A DNA stretch of 64,000 nt from Spartobacteria bacterium UBA695 (GCA_002298145.1 DBMP01000022.1:80483-144482); one strand, 5' to 3'; shown: positions 8,865 through 18,063, numbered from the stretch's first letter. Program-made: numbers and translations. The notes: generated from the letters alone by a model not told the origin.

Positions 8865-9431
8865 CTAGAATCTTTTCCCTTCAGGGCGATCGGATTCAGT
8901 ATGATGCTGATCTTCGGGGACGGCGGATTCCGAGGCGATCGAGATATCCTCCGCATTGAATTCCTTAAGCACCCCCGTCGCACGGTCGATGCCGCCGGAA
9001 TCTTCTGTGTGGACCGAGACGAGGATTTTCCCATCCTTGACTTTTGACTCGTAGCGGCGGGCTTCAAACTCCGGAATGCCCATCCCGACCAGCGCCCCAA
9101 CCACTCCCCCCACAGCCGTGCCAACCGCGGCTCCGCTCAAAGCAGCCATGATGGGGCCTGCTGCGATAAACGGCCCAAGGCCGGGAATAGCCAGAGCGCC
9201 GATGCCAGCAAGCCAGCCCAGGACGCCCCCTGCGACAAAGCCCGTGGTGCCGCCCGTCGTCGTTCCTTCGGGGGCCTTGGTCTCGTGTTCAATGGCGAAG
9301 TCTTCGCTTCCCGCAGTGTCGGCAAAGAGCATCGAGATATCCTTGGGATAAAATCCCGAGGTCTTGAGGCGCTCCACCACATTCTCGGCCTGCTGCCGGT
9401 TGTTCAGAATTGCGAATACGGATTTTTTCAT
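8865..9431 (-). CDS. General-stress-type protein with glycine-zipper segment
   Basis: The 188-residue protein opens with a ferredoxin-like domain of the YflT/general stress 17M type (MKKSVFAILNNRQQAENVVERLKTSGF, cited here from the start), then has a central Gly/Ala-rich hydrophobic stretch (about 65-125) repeating small-residue motifs such as GAAVGTAVGGVVGALVG, typical of glycine zippers that insert in membranes. The tail is acidic. The ATG at 9431 begins the conserved MKKSVFAI segment. It follows the BON gene with a 10-bp gap, so the two form a unit probably induced by osmotic or envelope stress; the exact role of this family is not established. Confidence 0.65.
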   Translation of the reverse strand: MKKSVFAILNNRQQAENVVERLKTSGFYPKDISMLFADTAGSEDFAIEHETKAPEGTTTGGTTGFVAGGVLGWLAGIGALAIPGLGPFIAAGPIMAALSGAAVGTAVGGVVGALVGMGIPEFEARRYESKVKDGKILVSVHTEDSGGIDRATGVLKEFNAEDISIASESAVPEDQHHTESDRPEGKRF

Positions 9432-9441
9432 ATGGCTTATG

Positions 9442-9795
9442 CTATTTCTTAATTTCAAGGTGATTGGCTACTTTGTCTTTCCCCGCGGCTTTTTCCGCGA
9501 TGGTAGCGATCGCCGTTTTTTCCTGTTCTGAGTGAACCGGACCACGGAGAGTCACCTTCCCATCGATGGTGATCACCTTGATGTTCTTTGCTGTCGCCGA
9601 GAGAGAGTCGTTTTTTACAATCTCGCGACGAATGTTCTTGGTTATTTCTCGATCTGATGCCGACTCGCCCTGCTCTTCGGCGGTTAATTGTTCGGTAGCG
9701 TTTTTCTTCGTATTGTCCGGCTTAACCGGTTGTTGATCTTGTGCCTGTGCAAACGCAGCCGAGGCAATCAGGAGGACGATTAGGATATTTTTCAT
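9442..9795 (-). CDS. Secreted BON-domain protein
   Basis: The 117-residue protein has a signal peptide (MKNILIVLLIASAAFAQAQ) and a single BON domain (about 45-117) with the usual NIRREIVKNDSLS helix and the KVTLRGPVHSEQEK strand-loop. BON domains are small alpha-beta modules that bind lipids or peptidoglycan-associated partners in the periplasm, as in OsmY. The start at 9795 is the only Met giving a proper signal sequence. It leads the two-gene unit with the glycine-zipper protein and is divergent, by 85 bp, from the CsbD gene. Confidence 0.85.
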   Translation of the reverse strand: MKNILIVLLIASAAFAQAQDQQPVKPDNTKKNATEQLTAEEQGESASDREITKNIRREIVKNDSLSATAKNIKVITIDGKVTLRGPVHSEQEKTAIATIAEKAAGKDKVANHLEIKK

Positions 9796-9880
9796 GCCTT
9801 GATTAAACGAAGCGCATAATTTTCTTGGCTGTCGCCTAATGACCGGGCCGCATGCCGTGCGAGATCCGAAGCAACAGGAC

Positions 9881-10066
9881 ATGAACAAACTCACCTTCAA
9901 AGGCCAATGGAATGAAGTCAAAGGGAAGCTCAAACAGAAATATGGCAACCTGACGGACGACGACCTGACCTATTCAGAGGGGAAGGATGAGGAGTTCCTC
10001 GGGCGCTTGCAGAAGAAACTTGGGAAAACCCAGGACGAGATCCGCAAACTTATTGCTAACTTATAG
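9881..10066 (+). CDS. csbD: CsbD-like stress-response protein
   Basis: The 61-residue hydrophilic protein matches CsbD throughout: FKGQWNEVKGKLKQKYGNLTDDDL, here shown only by its WNEVKGKLKQ core, then EGKDEEFLGRLQKKLGKT. Members are among the most abundant proteins induced in general stress, yet their mechanism is unknown. The ATG at 9881 is preferred over an in-frame upstream start because the family begins with MNKLTFKG or similar. The small membrane protein at 10079 starts 12 bp after its stop, so both are probably on one transcript. Confidence 0.88.
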   Translation: MNKLTFKGQWNEVKGKLKQKYGNLTDDDLTYSEGKDEEFLGRLQKKLGKTQDEIRKLIANL

Positions 10067-10078
10067 AACTCTTTTCCT

Positions 10079-10243
10079 ATGTTACACTATGCCGTTGTAT
10101 TTTTGATCATCGCGATCATCGCCGCGATCTTTGGTTTCGGCGGTGTCGCGGGCACCGCCTCTTGGATCGCCCAGGTCCTCTTCGTGGTGTTTCTCGTCCT
10201 GTTCATTATTTCCTTCATCACAGGGCGTAGGCCTAAGATCTAG
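10079..10243 (+). CDS. DUF1328 small membrane protein (YtjA type)
   Basis: This 54-residue gene reads MLHYAVVFLIIAIIAAIFG, then GGVAGTASWIAQVLFVVF and a second hydrophobic segment before the basic end TGRRPKI. Two transmembrane helices around a GGxAGxA turn are the hallmark of the DUF1328/UPF0391 family, found widely next to CsbD and BON genes and of unknown function. It follows CsbD by 12 bp, and its presence completes a stress group of four small proteins. Confidence 0.88.
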   Translation: MLHYAVVFLIIAIIAAIFGFGGVAGTASWIAQVLFVVFLVLFIISFITGRRPKI

Positions 10244-10271
10244 ACTAGGCAAAAGAGTGCTGCTGGCTCTG

Positions 10272-11150
10272 CTAGGCTCCGTTTTTCAGCCTCAGTCGGA
10301 ACGCCGTGGCGCTCTCGCCGAAATGGCTTCGGAAGCAGCGGGCAAAATGTTTCGGCTCCGGCCAGCCGACTTCGGTGCCGATTTCGCCGATGCTCAAATC
10401 AGAAGCGAGGAGCAGCTGGGCCGCTTTGTGGGCCCGTTCCTGGGAAAGAAACTTCATGGGTGGGCTGCCGGTGGCCTGGCGGAACAGGCGCACGAGGTAG
10501 CTTGGGTCGATGTGCAGCTCCCTGGCCAGTTCGGGGAGCGTCCATGCGCGGGCGGTCTCGGCTCGCAACCGCTCCGCGGCGCGGCGCACGGCGGAATGGA
10601 CGGGAAGCAGTTCGCCAGGGGTTGCGGGAGCGCCCTCATGGGCCACGTAGTCGATCAACCGGAGCAGGTCGGCTACCAGGATGCCCTTCCGCAGAATGCG
10701 GCCCCTCTTGTATGTTTTTAACAAAACGGCCGCTAGTTTCCGCACCCCGGGGATCGCTCTTTCGGCAAGCCGCCATTCCAATACATGGGAACCCCATTTC
10801 CATGGGGCCGGGGTCATTAGCGGGCCCATTGCCGGGTCCTGGCAGACCCATGCCAGCGGACCGCCGAGCAGCTCCGGCGAGAAGAGGCAGTTGTAGAGTT
10901 CGAACTGGCGGCATTGGGTATAGGAATGCCAGACGCCTGGGGGAATCATAAATACCTGACCCGCCTTGCAGAGCGCTTCTCCAGAGGTGGTCCGGTGCAT
11001 CGCCTTCCCATGGACGACGATGGCCATCTCCAGCCATTCATGGTAATGGGCCCCGGTGTTGTTCTGCCGGGCCATGTGGTTCATGTAAAAGAACTTTTCG
11101 GGCGCAATAATCCACGGGGAGCCGTCGTTCTGGGGCGTTGGGTCTGGCAC
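10272..11150 (-). CDS. AraC-family regulator, probable activator of the rhamnosidase gene
   Basis: The 292-residue protein has an N-terminal cupin-like sensor (about 25-110: HYHEWLEMAIVVHGKAMH and PPGVWHSY) and a C-terminal pair of helix-turn-helix motifs (about 190-290) with LARELHIDPSYLVRLFRQATG and IGEIGTEVGWPEPKHFARCFRSHFG. The start given is a GTG; ATG codons a few residues later are possible. It is divergent from a GH78 alpha-L-rhamnosidase gene across 91 bp that carry an inverted repeat, which is the normal layout for a sugar-responsive AraC activator and its target. The inducer, probably rhamnose, is inferred. Confidence 0.85.
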   Translation of the reverse strand: MPDPTPQNDGSPWIIAPEKFFYMNHMARQNNTGAHYHEWLEMAIVVHGKAMHRTTSGEALCKAGQVFMIPPGVWHSYTQCRQFELYNCLFSPELLGGPLAWVCQDPAMGPLMTPAPWKWGSHVLEWRLAERAIPGVRKLAAVLLKTYKRGRILRKGILVADLLRLIDYVAHEGAPATPGELLPVHSAVRRAAERLRAETARAWTLPELARELHIDPSYLVRLFRQATGSPPMKFLSQERAHKAAQLLLASDLSIGEIGTEVGWPEPKHFARCFRSHFGESATAFRLRLKNGA

Positions 11151-11175
11151 GGGAAGGGATTGGATGTCAATAAAT

Positions 11176-11216
11176 GGGAAATAGCAAGCGCCCTTTTGGG
11201 TAACACCTATTTTCCC
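11176..11216. promoter_or_regulatory. Inverted repeat between the AraC and rhamnosidase genes
   Basis: GGGAAATAG at 11176-11184 faces CTATTTTCCC at 11207-11216, an imperfect dyad (one extra A) with 22 bp between the arms. It is centred in the divergent gap and could be the regulator's operator. No consensus was available to test it. Confidence 0.4.
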
Positions 11217-11241
11217 GGACAGTTAAGTTAACGTCCATCAT

Positions 11242-13920
11242 ATGAAGCCCGAAACCCTTCGCTGCGAGACGCTTGATTCCCCCCTCGGCCTGGATGTTCC
11301 CACCCCCCGTTTAAGCTGGATGTTGCCCGCTCTGCCGAGGCGGGACGTTCGCCAAAGCGCCTGGCGCGTGCTTGCTGCCTCGACTTCTGCCCGCCTCGCC
11401 GCCGATGACGGCGACCTATGGGACAGCGGCCGCGTCGAAGGGGATGAGTCCGTATACATTTCCTACGGCGGAGCGCCGCTGGCTTCGCGAACCACGGTCC
11501 ATTGGAAGGTCCGGGTGTGGGACGAGGCCGGGAGCGCTTCGGAGTGGTCGGACCCCGCTTTTTGGGAAATGGGGCTGCTCTCGGACGCCGACTGGAAAGC
11601 GCAGTGGATCGCCTCGCCGCTCGCGGGGGGGGCCCGCTCGGTGGTTCCCGCACCGTACTTGCGCCGGGAGTTTACGCTGGATCGCGAGGTTGCCTCGGCC
11701 CGGCTTTATGTCACCGCCCGGGGGTTGTACGAGTTTTCGCTCAATGGAAAGCGGGTGGGGGAGGACCTCTTCACGCCCGGCGACACGGACTATTCAAAGC
11801 GGATTCAGTATCAGGTTTACGATGTTAGCGGGCTGGTGCGAAAGGGCGTTAACGCTGCCGGGGCGATCCTGGGCGACGGCTGGTATTGCGGCTACCTCAG
11901 CTGGCGCGACCGGCAGTATTACGGAGAGCGCCCGTCGCTTTTGGCGCAGCTCGAAATCACGTTCGCCGACGGCTCTCGGGCGAGCATCTCCACCGACGGC
12001 GCTTGGAAAACCACGGTCGGCCCGATCCTCGAAGCCGACTTTCTCCAGGGCGAGATCTACGATGCCCGCCGCGAGCTGCCGGGCTGGGATGAGGCCGGGT
12101 TTGACGACCGATCCTGGTGGAGCGTGATGCTGCTTGCTGACGCGGGAGCGAAGCGCGTCGGGATGCGCGGGCCGACGGTGCGTCGCGTGAAGGAGCTCGT
12201 TCCCGTGGCGCTGACCCGCACGGATACAGGGTTGCCGATCTTTGACCTGGGGCAGAACATGGTCGGCTGGGTGCGCCTGAAAGTGACGGCTCCGGCGGGG
12301 AAGACGCTCCGGATTCGCTTCGGGGAAACGCTGGAGCGCGACGGCACGCTCTACACGGCGAACCTCCGTTCGGCCCGTGCTACGGAGTATTACACCTGCA
12401 AGGGCGGCGGGGAGGAGACTTGGGAGCCGCGCTTTACCTTCCACGGCTTCCGCTATGTCGAGATCCAGGGCCTCCCGGGCAAGGCGGAGCCGGGCATGGT
12501 GACGGGTATCGTGCTGCATTCGGACATCCGGCCCACGGGCGATTTCGAATGCTCGGACCCGCTCGTCACCCAGCTTCAGAAGAATATCCAGTGGGGGCAG
12601 CGCGGCAATTTTGTCGATATCCCCACCGACTGTCCGCAGCGCGACGAGCGTCTCGGGTGGATGGGCGACGCGCAGGTGTTCATCCGCACGGCCGCGTTCA
12701 ACTTCGACGTGGCTGGGTTTTTCAGCAAATGGATGAATGACGTTTCGGACGCGCAGGGGGCCGATGGCGATCTCCCGGCGGTGGCTCCCGACATTCTTCG
12801 CGAGTTCGGCGAAACCAAGGCGAACTCGGGCGGCCCGGCGTGGGCGGAGGCGGGCATTATCTGCCCCTGGACGGTTTATCTCTGCTACGGCGACTCGGGG
12901 ATTTTGGCCGAGCATTACGAGATGATGCAGCGCTTTCTGGAGTCGCTCAAGGCCTCGGCGAAGGATTTCATTCGCTGCCTGCCGGGGTGCGGTTACTGGG
13001 AAGGTTTTGGCGACTGGCTGGCGCTGGACGGTTCGCGCGGAAACCGAGGCGGCACGCCTCTGGATTTGATCGGAACGGCGTTCTTTGCCTACTCGGCGCG
13101 GCTGATGAACCGCATCGCCACGGTGCTCGGCAAGGCGGCGGACTCGGCGGAGTACGAGGCGCTCTTCCTGGCGATCCGCAAGGCCTACCAAGCCCGCTAC
13201 CTTACCTCAGAGGGGATCGTCGCTGGCGGGACGCAGACCGCCCTGGTCCTGACGCTTCATTTCGACCTCGCGCCGGAGGCCCTTCGCCCGGCGATTGTTA
13301 GCGAACTGGTTCGCAACATCGAGGCCAACGGCAACCTCTTAAGCACGGGCTTTGTCGGCACCTCTTATCTTCCGCTCGTGCTGACGAAGGGGGGCCGCGC
13401 GGATGTGGCCTTCCGCCTGCTGCATCAGAAGAAATGGCCGTCTTGGCTTTACGCTGTGACGCAGGGCGGCACCACGATCTGGGAGCGCTGGAACGGCTGG
13501 ACGGAAGAAAACGGCTTCGAGACGATCACGATGAATTCCTTCAACCACTACGCCTACGGGGCGATTGGCGAATGGCTCTACGCGTCGGTGGCGGGGCTGG
13601 AGATCGACCCGTCGCGGCCCGGGTTCAAACATGCGATCGTGAAGCCGCTTCCGGGCGGCGAATTGACCTGGGCCGCCGCGTCATTGCACACGCCGCATGG
13701 GCTCCTGGCCAACCGCTGGGAGCTTAAAGACGGGAAGTTTGAGATGACGCTCACCGTCCCGTCCAACACGACCGCCACGGTGCACCTTCAGGCGGCCGAG
13801 GGCCGGACGGTTTTGGAAAGCGGTCAGCTTGCCCGGGAAGCCGTGCGCTACGTTGGGCGCGAGGCGGGGGCAGAAATCTTCGAGGTTGGCTCGGGCACCT
13901 ACCGCTTCGAGGTTTGCTAA
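11242..13920 (+). CDS. GH78 alpha-L-rhamnosidase
   Basis: The 892-residue enzyme should remove terminal alpha-L-rhamnose from plant or bacterial glycans. Domains read in order: a fibronectin-like N-terminal domain, two beta-sandwich domains including the Bac_rhamnosid_N segment with WYCGYLSW, the (alpha/alpha)6 catalytic barrel (about 420-770), and a C-terminal beta-sandwich. In the barrel the catalytic motif DCPQRDERLGWMGD places the general acid at Glu469 and TTIWERWNGW gives the second conserved Glu at 748. No signal peptide is seen, so it is probably cytoplasmic and acts on imported rhamnosides. It is divergent from the AraC gene, its probable regulator. Confidence 0.93.
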   Translation: MKPETLRCETLDSPLGLDVPTPRLSWMLPALPRRDVRQSAWRVLAASTSARLAADDGDLWDSGRVEGDESVYISYGGAPLASRTTVHWKVRVWDEAGSASEWSDPAFWEMGLLSDADWKAQWIASPLAGGARSVVPAPYLRREFTLDREVASARLYVTARGLYEFSLNGKRVGEDLFTPGDTDYSKRIQYQVYDVSGLVRKGVNAAGAILGDGWYCGYLSWRDRQYYGERPSLLAQLEITFADGSRASISTDGAWKTTVGPILEADFLQGEIYDARRELPGWDEAGFDDRSWWSVMLLADAGAKRVGMRGPTVRRVKELVPVALTRTDTGLPIFDLGQNMVGWVRLKVTAPAGKTLRIRFGETLERDGTLYTANLRSARATEYYTCKGGGEETWEPRFTFHGFRYVEIQGLPGKAEPGMVTGIVLHSDIRPTGDFECSDPLVTQLQKNIQWGQRGNFVDIPTDCPQRDERLGWMGDAQVFIRTAAFNFDVAGFFSKWMNDVSDAQGADGDLPAVAPDILREFGETKANSGGPAWAEAGIICPWTVYLCYGDSGILAEHYEMMQRFLESLKASAKDFIRCLPGCGYWEGFGDWLALDGSRGNRGGTPLDLIGTAFFAYSARLMNRIATVLGKAADSAEYEALFLAIRKAYQARYLTSEGIVAGGTQTALVLTLHFDLAPEALRPAIVSELVRNIEANGNLLSTGFVGTSYLPLVLTKGGRADVAFRLLHQKKWPSWLYAVTQGGTTIWERWNGWTEENGFETITMNSFNHYAYGAIGEWLYASVAGLEIDPSRPGFKHAIVKPLPGGELTWAAASLHTPHGLLANRWELKDGKFEMTLTVPSNTTATVHLQAAEGRTVLESGQLAREAVRYVGREAGAEIFEVGSGTYRFEVC

Positions 13921-13927
13921 ACGGCGG

Positions 13928-14458
13928 CTAAGTCCCCGACGCGGGCGGGTTAAGGACGTTCCGTGCCTGGTTTAGAAATCCCAGAATGAAGATCGTGAGC
14001 CCGATGGCCCACTCTAGCGACGGGGCGAGCACCACGGCGTCGCAGACCAGCATTGCGCCGGTCGCGGCAGTGATCCAGATGATTGCCCAGTCAAAGAGCA
14101 CCGTGGCCAGCGCCGCCGCGATGATGGCTCCCACGATCACCGCGACCCAGAAAAACGGGTCTGGCCACCCAAGCTCCATGACGAGGCGACCCGCCAGCGC
14201 GCCTCCTGCCGCGGCTCCCGCGATAGCCACGGCCACGCGCTGGAACAGGATGGCGAGGATCGCACCGAGAATTCCCATGAAGAGGCCGCTGCCCAGGATG
14301 ACCCACTGCGGATGGGCCGTTATGAGGATCGGTGCGAGCCGCACTCCTGCGTAAAAGCCGACCGTCGCCACGAAAATCCAGAACAGCCTCCGTCCGAAAA
14401 AGGCCAGCAGTAGCCCGACGAGAATGGAGAGGCCTGTGGTGAGCGGTGCGGTGATCAT
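13928..14458 (-). CDS. Multi-pass membrane protein (DUF4203-like)
   Basis: This 176-residue protein is almost entirely hydrophobic, with about six or seven transmembrane segments rich in Gly and Ala (ILVGLLLAFFGRRLFWIFVA, AIAGAAAGGALAGRLVM, VIVGAIIAAALATVLFDW). The pattern resembles DUF4203/TMEM198-like proteins, whose role is unknown. The ATG at 14458 opens the first membrane segment. It lies downstream of the cation antiporter gene on the same strand, separated by a hairpin (14461-14502), so its expression may depend on read-through. Confidence 0.55.
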   Translation of the reverse strand: MITAPLTTGLSILVGLLLAFFGRRLFWIFVATVGFYAGVRLAPILITAHPQWVILGSGLFMGILGAILAILFQRVAVAIAGAAAGGALAGRLVMELGWPDPFFWVAVIVGAIIAAALATVLFDWAIIWITAATGAMLVCDAVVLAPSLEWAIGLTIFILGFLNQARNVLNPPASGT

Positions 14459-14460
14459 GC

Positions 14461-14502
14461 AAAGGGGACCTGCGATGGGAATCGCGCGGAGGGGTCCCCT
14501 TT
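14461..14502 (-). terminator. Strong hairpin between the antiporter and the membrane-protein gene
   Basis: A perfect 10-bp stem (14461-14470 with 14493-14502) encloses a 22-nt loop that has its own 5-bp stem (14472-14476 with 14481-14485). The antiporter stop codon sits in the outer arm. Only a short T run follows on the minus strand, so it may act as an attenuator or mRNA 3' stabiliser rather than a full terminator. Confidence 0.55.
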
Positions 14503-15758
14503 TACGCCGCAATTTTTTCCGGGTGCCTCGCCTCCGGCGGCGGCGTCAGGCGAAAGCCCTCGGCCAAGCGGATAAAGCGGCTCGGGTGATAGGCGAAAAA
14601 CGGTGCGCTGGCCGCGAAGTAGAGCGTCGAGAAGACCGGGTGAATCTGCTCCGGCTTCAGGCCGAAAAAGAGCGCGGGATTGGCGGTGACGAGCTCCGGC
14701 AGGATGAACTGCCCCACGAAAAGCCCGAAGAGCAGGATCGCCCCGCCGATGGTCAGCCGCAGCGAGGCCAGCAGCGCCACGGCCAGGAAGGATTGCGCGG
14801 CGGTGAGCAGCACCTCATGCATTTGCAGCGAACCCATCGGGAGCGGATGCTCCAACGTGCCGTGCGAGATGGCAAAAACCGCCGGGATCATCCCCACCAG
14901 CAGCGTCCACTGGTTGAGCTTCGCCGAGAGGAGGCTGCCGAGGGCCATGCCCGCCTGTCCCCGCCAGGCGAAGACCAGGGCTACGATGAATTCTGGTGCT
15001 TCCGAGGCGATCGGCGCGAGCCATTGCACCAGGATGAACTGGTTGATGCCGAAATGCGTGCCGGTGCCGATGAGCCCTTCGCAGAACGGCCCCGCGTTGA
15101 GCAAAATTACCCCGCCTGCGAAGAGGAAAAGCGCCAGCGTGGCCAGGCGTCGCTGGGCCTTGGGCAGCGCGACGAGCACCTCTGCCGGGCCCTCTGCCTC
15201 CAGTTCACCGCAGGGCCGCCTGCTCGCCACCACGATGTACCAGACGTAGATCCCCAGCAGCACCAGGCCGTCGTACCATTCCAGCGTTCCCTTGAAGGGA
15301 ATCACTAGCGCGTAGATCGTCGAGATCCCCAGGAAAAAAAGCTCCGTGCGCCGCTCCCGCTCGATGCGCACCGGCTTGCGAAAGCGCACCCAGCAGATCA
15401 GCGCGATCAACCCCCAGGCCACGCCGATTAAGAGCCGGTTGGCCCCCGTCATATTGGCAATCGCGTAGTGAGCGTAGCCGCTATCGGGGTTTTTCCCGGC
15501 CATCCAGGTGAAGTACATATCCACCGAGTACTCGGGCAGCACGGCGATGAGCGCCACCACGGCCAGGGCGAGCGCCTGGGAGATATCGGCCTGCGCGGCG
15601 TCGCACGCCCAGAGCAAAAGAAACGAGGACCCGAGAATGGCGGCCCCGGCCGTCAGCGCCACGAGCGGGGAGCCCCACGGCAGGCCGCTCAGGCGCAAGG
15701 CGATGCCCGGCAGGGTCATCAAGGCGGCGAAAAGAATCGGGAGTAGTTTTCTATTCAT
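14502..15758 (-). CDS. Ca2+/cation antiporter (CaCA, sodium:calcium exchanger type)
   Basis: The 418-residue inner-membrane protein has about ten transmembrane helices in two halves. Each half carries an alpha-repeat with an acidic transport residue: VALIAVLPEYSVDMYF in the first and APIASEAPEFIVALVF in the second, both followed by a Gly/Ala/Asn stretch (ANMTGANRLLIG and GSLLSAKLNQWTLLVG). This is the signature of Na+/Ca2+ exchangers such as YrbG, though the first repeat has LPE in place of the usual SxPE. The ATG at 15758 is chosen because it starts the first helix. Ion specificity cannot be read from the sequence. Confidence 0.82.
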   Translation of the reverse strand: MNRKLLPILFAALMTLPGIALRLSGLPWGSPLVALTAGAAILGSSFLLLWACDAAQADISQALALAVVALIAVLPEYSVDMYFTWMAGKNPDSGYAHYAIANMTGANRLLIGVAWGLIALICWVRFRKPVRIERERRTELFFLGISTIYALVIPFKGTLEWYDGLVLLGIYVWYIVVASRRPCGELEAEGPAEVLVALPKAQRRLATLALFLFAGGVILLNAGPFCEGLIGTGTHFGINQFILVQWLAPIASEAPEFIVALVFAWRGQAGMALGSLLSAKLNQWTLLVGMIPAVFAISHGTLEHPLPMGSLQMHEVLLTAAQSFLAVALLASLRLTIGGAILLFGLFVGQFILPELVTANPALFFGLKPEQIHPVFSTLYFAASAPFFAYHPSRFIRLAEGFRLTPPPEARHPEKIAA

Positions 15759-15955
15759 GGCAAAATCGCGCCCAAGGGCAGGGGAACGGCGCATCGCCTC
15801 AGAAGCGACCCACCTCACCCTGCCTCTGGTAAAGTAAAAGGGGGAAAAATTATCCCGGATCGGCTTTGCCCGCGCAAGTAAATGCAAATTTGGGTGTGGA
15901 ATGGCCAAATCACAGCCACCAGGGGAACCGATTCCCAGAAGGGGAGGCCTCCAGG

Positions 15956-17059
15956 ATGGCAAATGGCGAGGTTGAGATACTAGAAAGTGCGAGCCGGATT
16001 GACCCGGCCCTTTGGCGGGGCGCCTTCTCCGGGGAGGGCCTCGACGGGCGCTATTACGAACTGCTGGAGGCCTCGCAGGGCGAGCAGTTTGAGTTCCGCT
16101 ACGCTGTTTTGAACGAGGCCGTGCAGCCGTTTTTCCTGGTGAACCTCGACATCGCCTCCGGCCTGCCCCGGCGGGTGCGCCTGGCGCTTTCCCACACCGT
16201 CCCCGGCTGGACGCGGCTGACCCGCTTTTGCGTCCTGGTGGCCGGGTGCGCGGCGGGCGAGGGGCACCTGGCTACGAAGGACCGAGCTGAGCTTGCGGCC
16301 TTGGAAGAAGCGCTTACCCGTTACGCCCGGGGCGAGGGGGCCCGCCTCGTGGTCTTTAAAGACCTCCCCGCAAGCTGCCGGGAACCGATGGCGGCGCTTC
16401 GGGGGTACCGGCGGATCGCCAGCATGCCCTCCACGCGGCTCGATCTCAATTTCGCCACCTTCGAGGAATACCTGCAAACCCGCCTCAGCGGGAACATTCG
16501 CGGCAATCTTCGCCGGAAGATCCGGGACACCGCGCGGGCGAACCTGACGCTCGAAGTGACCGCTGACGCCTCTGCTGTCTTGAGCGAACTCCACGCCCTC
16601 TATCTCCAGACCTACTGGCGCTCCCCGTACCGCTTCGAATGCCTTACCTCGCGTTATTTCTCCGGCCTGGGCGAGCGCTTCCCGGGGAGCGCCCGCTTTT
16701 TCCTCTGGCGGCGCGAGGGGCGGTTATTGGCGTTCGCTGCGGGGCTGATCCACGGGAAGGACTTTCGCTATCTCAATATCGGAATGGCCTATCCCGAGGC
16801 GTTGGAGCTGCACCTCTATTTCTGGGCCTGGCGCGGGCTGGTCTCTTGGGCGCTGGAGCAGGGGCTCGAATCCATCGAGGCGGGGCAGCTCAACTACGAG
16901 CCGAAGTTCCGCCTCGGGCTTCGCTTGGTGCCGCTGGATCTCTACGTCAAGCCGCTGAGCCCGCGGCTCCGCGCCGGGCTGGCGTTGGTCTGGCCGCTCC
17001 TTTCCCCCGTGCGCTACGATCCGGCCCTGCGGAAGTTCGCTAACTTCGGCGATCTTTAG
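15956..17059 (+). CDS. GNAT-fold acyltransferase (peptidoglycan-bridge/BioF2-like)
   Basis: This 367-residue soluble protein has a C-terminal GNAT-like half of the BioF2/FemAB-related type: LSGNIRGNLRRKIRD, ELHALYLQTYWRSPYRFE, RFFLWRREGRLLAFAAGLIHG and the ending IEAGQLNYEPKFRLGLRLVPLDLYVKP are typical. Members transfer acyl or aminoacyl groups in cell-envelope or polysaccharide synthesis, but the substrate here is unknown. The ATG at 15956 is preceded by a clear Shine-Dalgarno GGGGAGG (15941-15947), which decides against an earlier in-frame ATG. No operon partner is evident; the next gene is convergent. Confidence 0.7.
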   Translation: MANGEVEILESASRIDPALWRGAFSGEGLDGRYYELLEASQGEQFEFRYAVLNEAVQPFFLVNLDIASGLPRRVRLALSHTVPGWTRLTRFCVLVAGCAAGEGHLATKDRAELAALEEALTRYARGEGARLVVFKDLPASCREPMAALRGYRRIASMPSTRLDLNFATFEEYLQTRLSGNIRGNLRRKIRDTARANLTLEVTADASAVLSELHALYLQTYWRSPYRFECLTSRYFSGLGERFPGSARFFLWRREGRLLAFAAGLIHGKDFRYLNIGMAYPEALELHLYFWAWRGLVSWALEQGLESIEAGQLNYEPKFRLGLRLVPLDLYVKPLSPRLRAGLALVWPLLSPVRYDPALRKFANFGDL

Positions 17060-17081
17060 GGCTCCCATCCGGGGTGCGGTT

Positions 17082-17975
17082 CTATTTCTCCAGCGCCGCT
17101 TTTTTCGCGCAGGCAAGAAACCGCTGCCCCGCCGGGGAGAGCCCGCTCTCGGACCACACGGCCGCGATCACCAGCGGCTTTGGCTCGGGCGAGATGCGCA
17201 GCAGCTTGAGGCGCGTCCCCACGACGCACGCGAGTGAGTCTGTTACCAGCGCCACGCCGCTGCCCGCCTCCACCGCCGCGATGAGGCTCGCCACGCTGTC
17301 GTGCTCCTCGCCGATGTGCGGCGTTACCTTCGCCGGGGAAAAGGTGTCGTTGATCACGTCGCCGTAGTCGGGGTATTCCGTAGGATTGAAGGATACCAGC
17401 TGAAACTCTGCTGCTTCGGCCAGCGTCACGCTTTTCTTTTCGGAAAGCGGATGCCGGGGGGCCACCGCCAGGCGGATCGGCTGCCGCGAAAGGTCCTCTG
17501 AGTGGAGCCCTCTCAGGATGGCTGCGTGCGCGTGCACCATGATGGCCATGTCCAGGTGGCCTTCGCGCAGGCCGACGAGCATCTCTTCCGTGGAGAGATC
17601 GTGCAGTTTTACCTTTAGGTTGGGCAGCTCGTCCTGAAAGGCTCGCAGCGCCTTTGGCAAGATCCGCACCGTGGGCGACATGGCGTAGCCGACGTGGATC
17701 TCCCCGGCCGCGCCCTCCGCTGCGGAGCGCGCTTTTGCAACGGCCTCCTCCACCCGTTCGATGACCGCCTGCGCCTCGGCAAGAAAGACCCGCCCCGCTT
17801 CGGTAAGCTTTACGGATTTCGCGCTCCGCTCCAGAAGCGGGAAGCCGAGCTCCTCCTCCAGGTCGCGCACCTGGCGGCTCAGGGCGGGTTGGGAGACGTG
17901 CAGATTCAACGCGGCCCGAGAGACGTTCTCCTCTTCGGCGACGGCGATGAAGTAGCGAAGGTGGCGCAGTTCCAT
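17082..17975 (-). CDS. LysR-type transcriptional regulator
   Basis: The 297-residue protein has the standard LysR plan: an N-terminal winged helix (MELRHLRYFIAVAEEENVSR, then LHVSQPALSRQVRDLEEELG) and a periplasmic-binding-like effector domain from about residue 90 (IHVGYAMSPTVRILPKAL). The ATG at 17975 begins the canonical MELRHLRYF. It is divergent from the pirin-WrbA-DoxX-VOC genes and probably activates them in response to quinones or other electrophiles; that is inferred from gene content. Confidence 0.88.
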   Translation of the reverse strand: MELRHLRYFIAVAEEENVSRAALNLHVSQPALSRQVRDLEEELGFPLLERSAKSVKLTEAGRVFLAEAQAVIERVEEAVAKARSAAEGAAGEIHVGYAMSPTVRILPKALRAFQDELPNLKVKLHDLSTEEMLVGLREGHLDMAIMVHAHAAILRGLHSEDLSRQPIRLAVAPRHPLSEKKSVTLAEAAEFQLVSFNPTEYPDYGDVINDTFSPAKVTPHIGEEHDSVASLIAAVEAGSGVALVTDSLACVVGTRLKLLRISPEPKPLVIAAVWSESGLSPAGQRFLACAKKAALEK

Positions 17976-18063
17976 AGGTCGCCCCCGAGTATGCACGAAA
18001 GTTATGCTTAGGCAAGAAACACGGTCTTTCACAAACCGGGGGCAACCGTGGCATGGTTCGATC

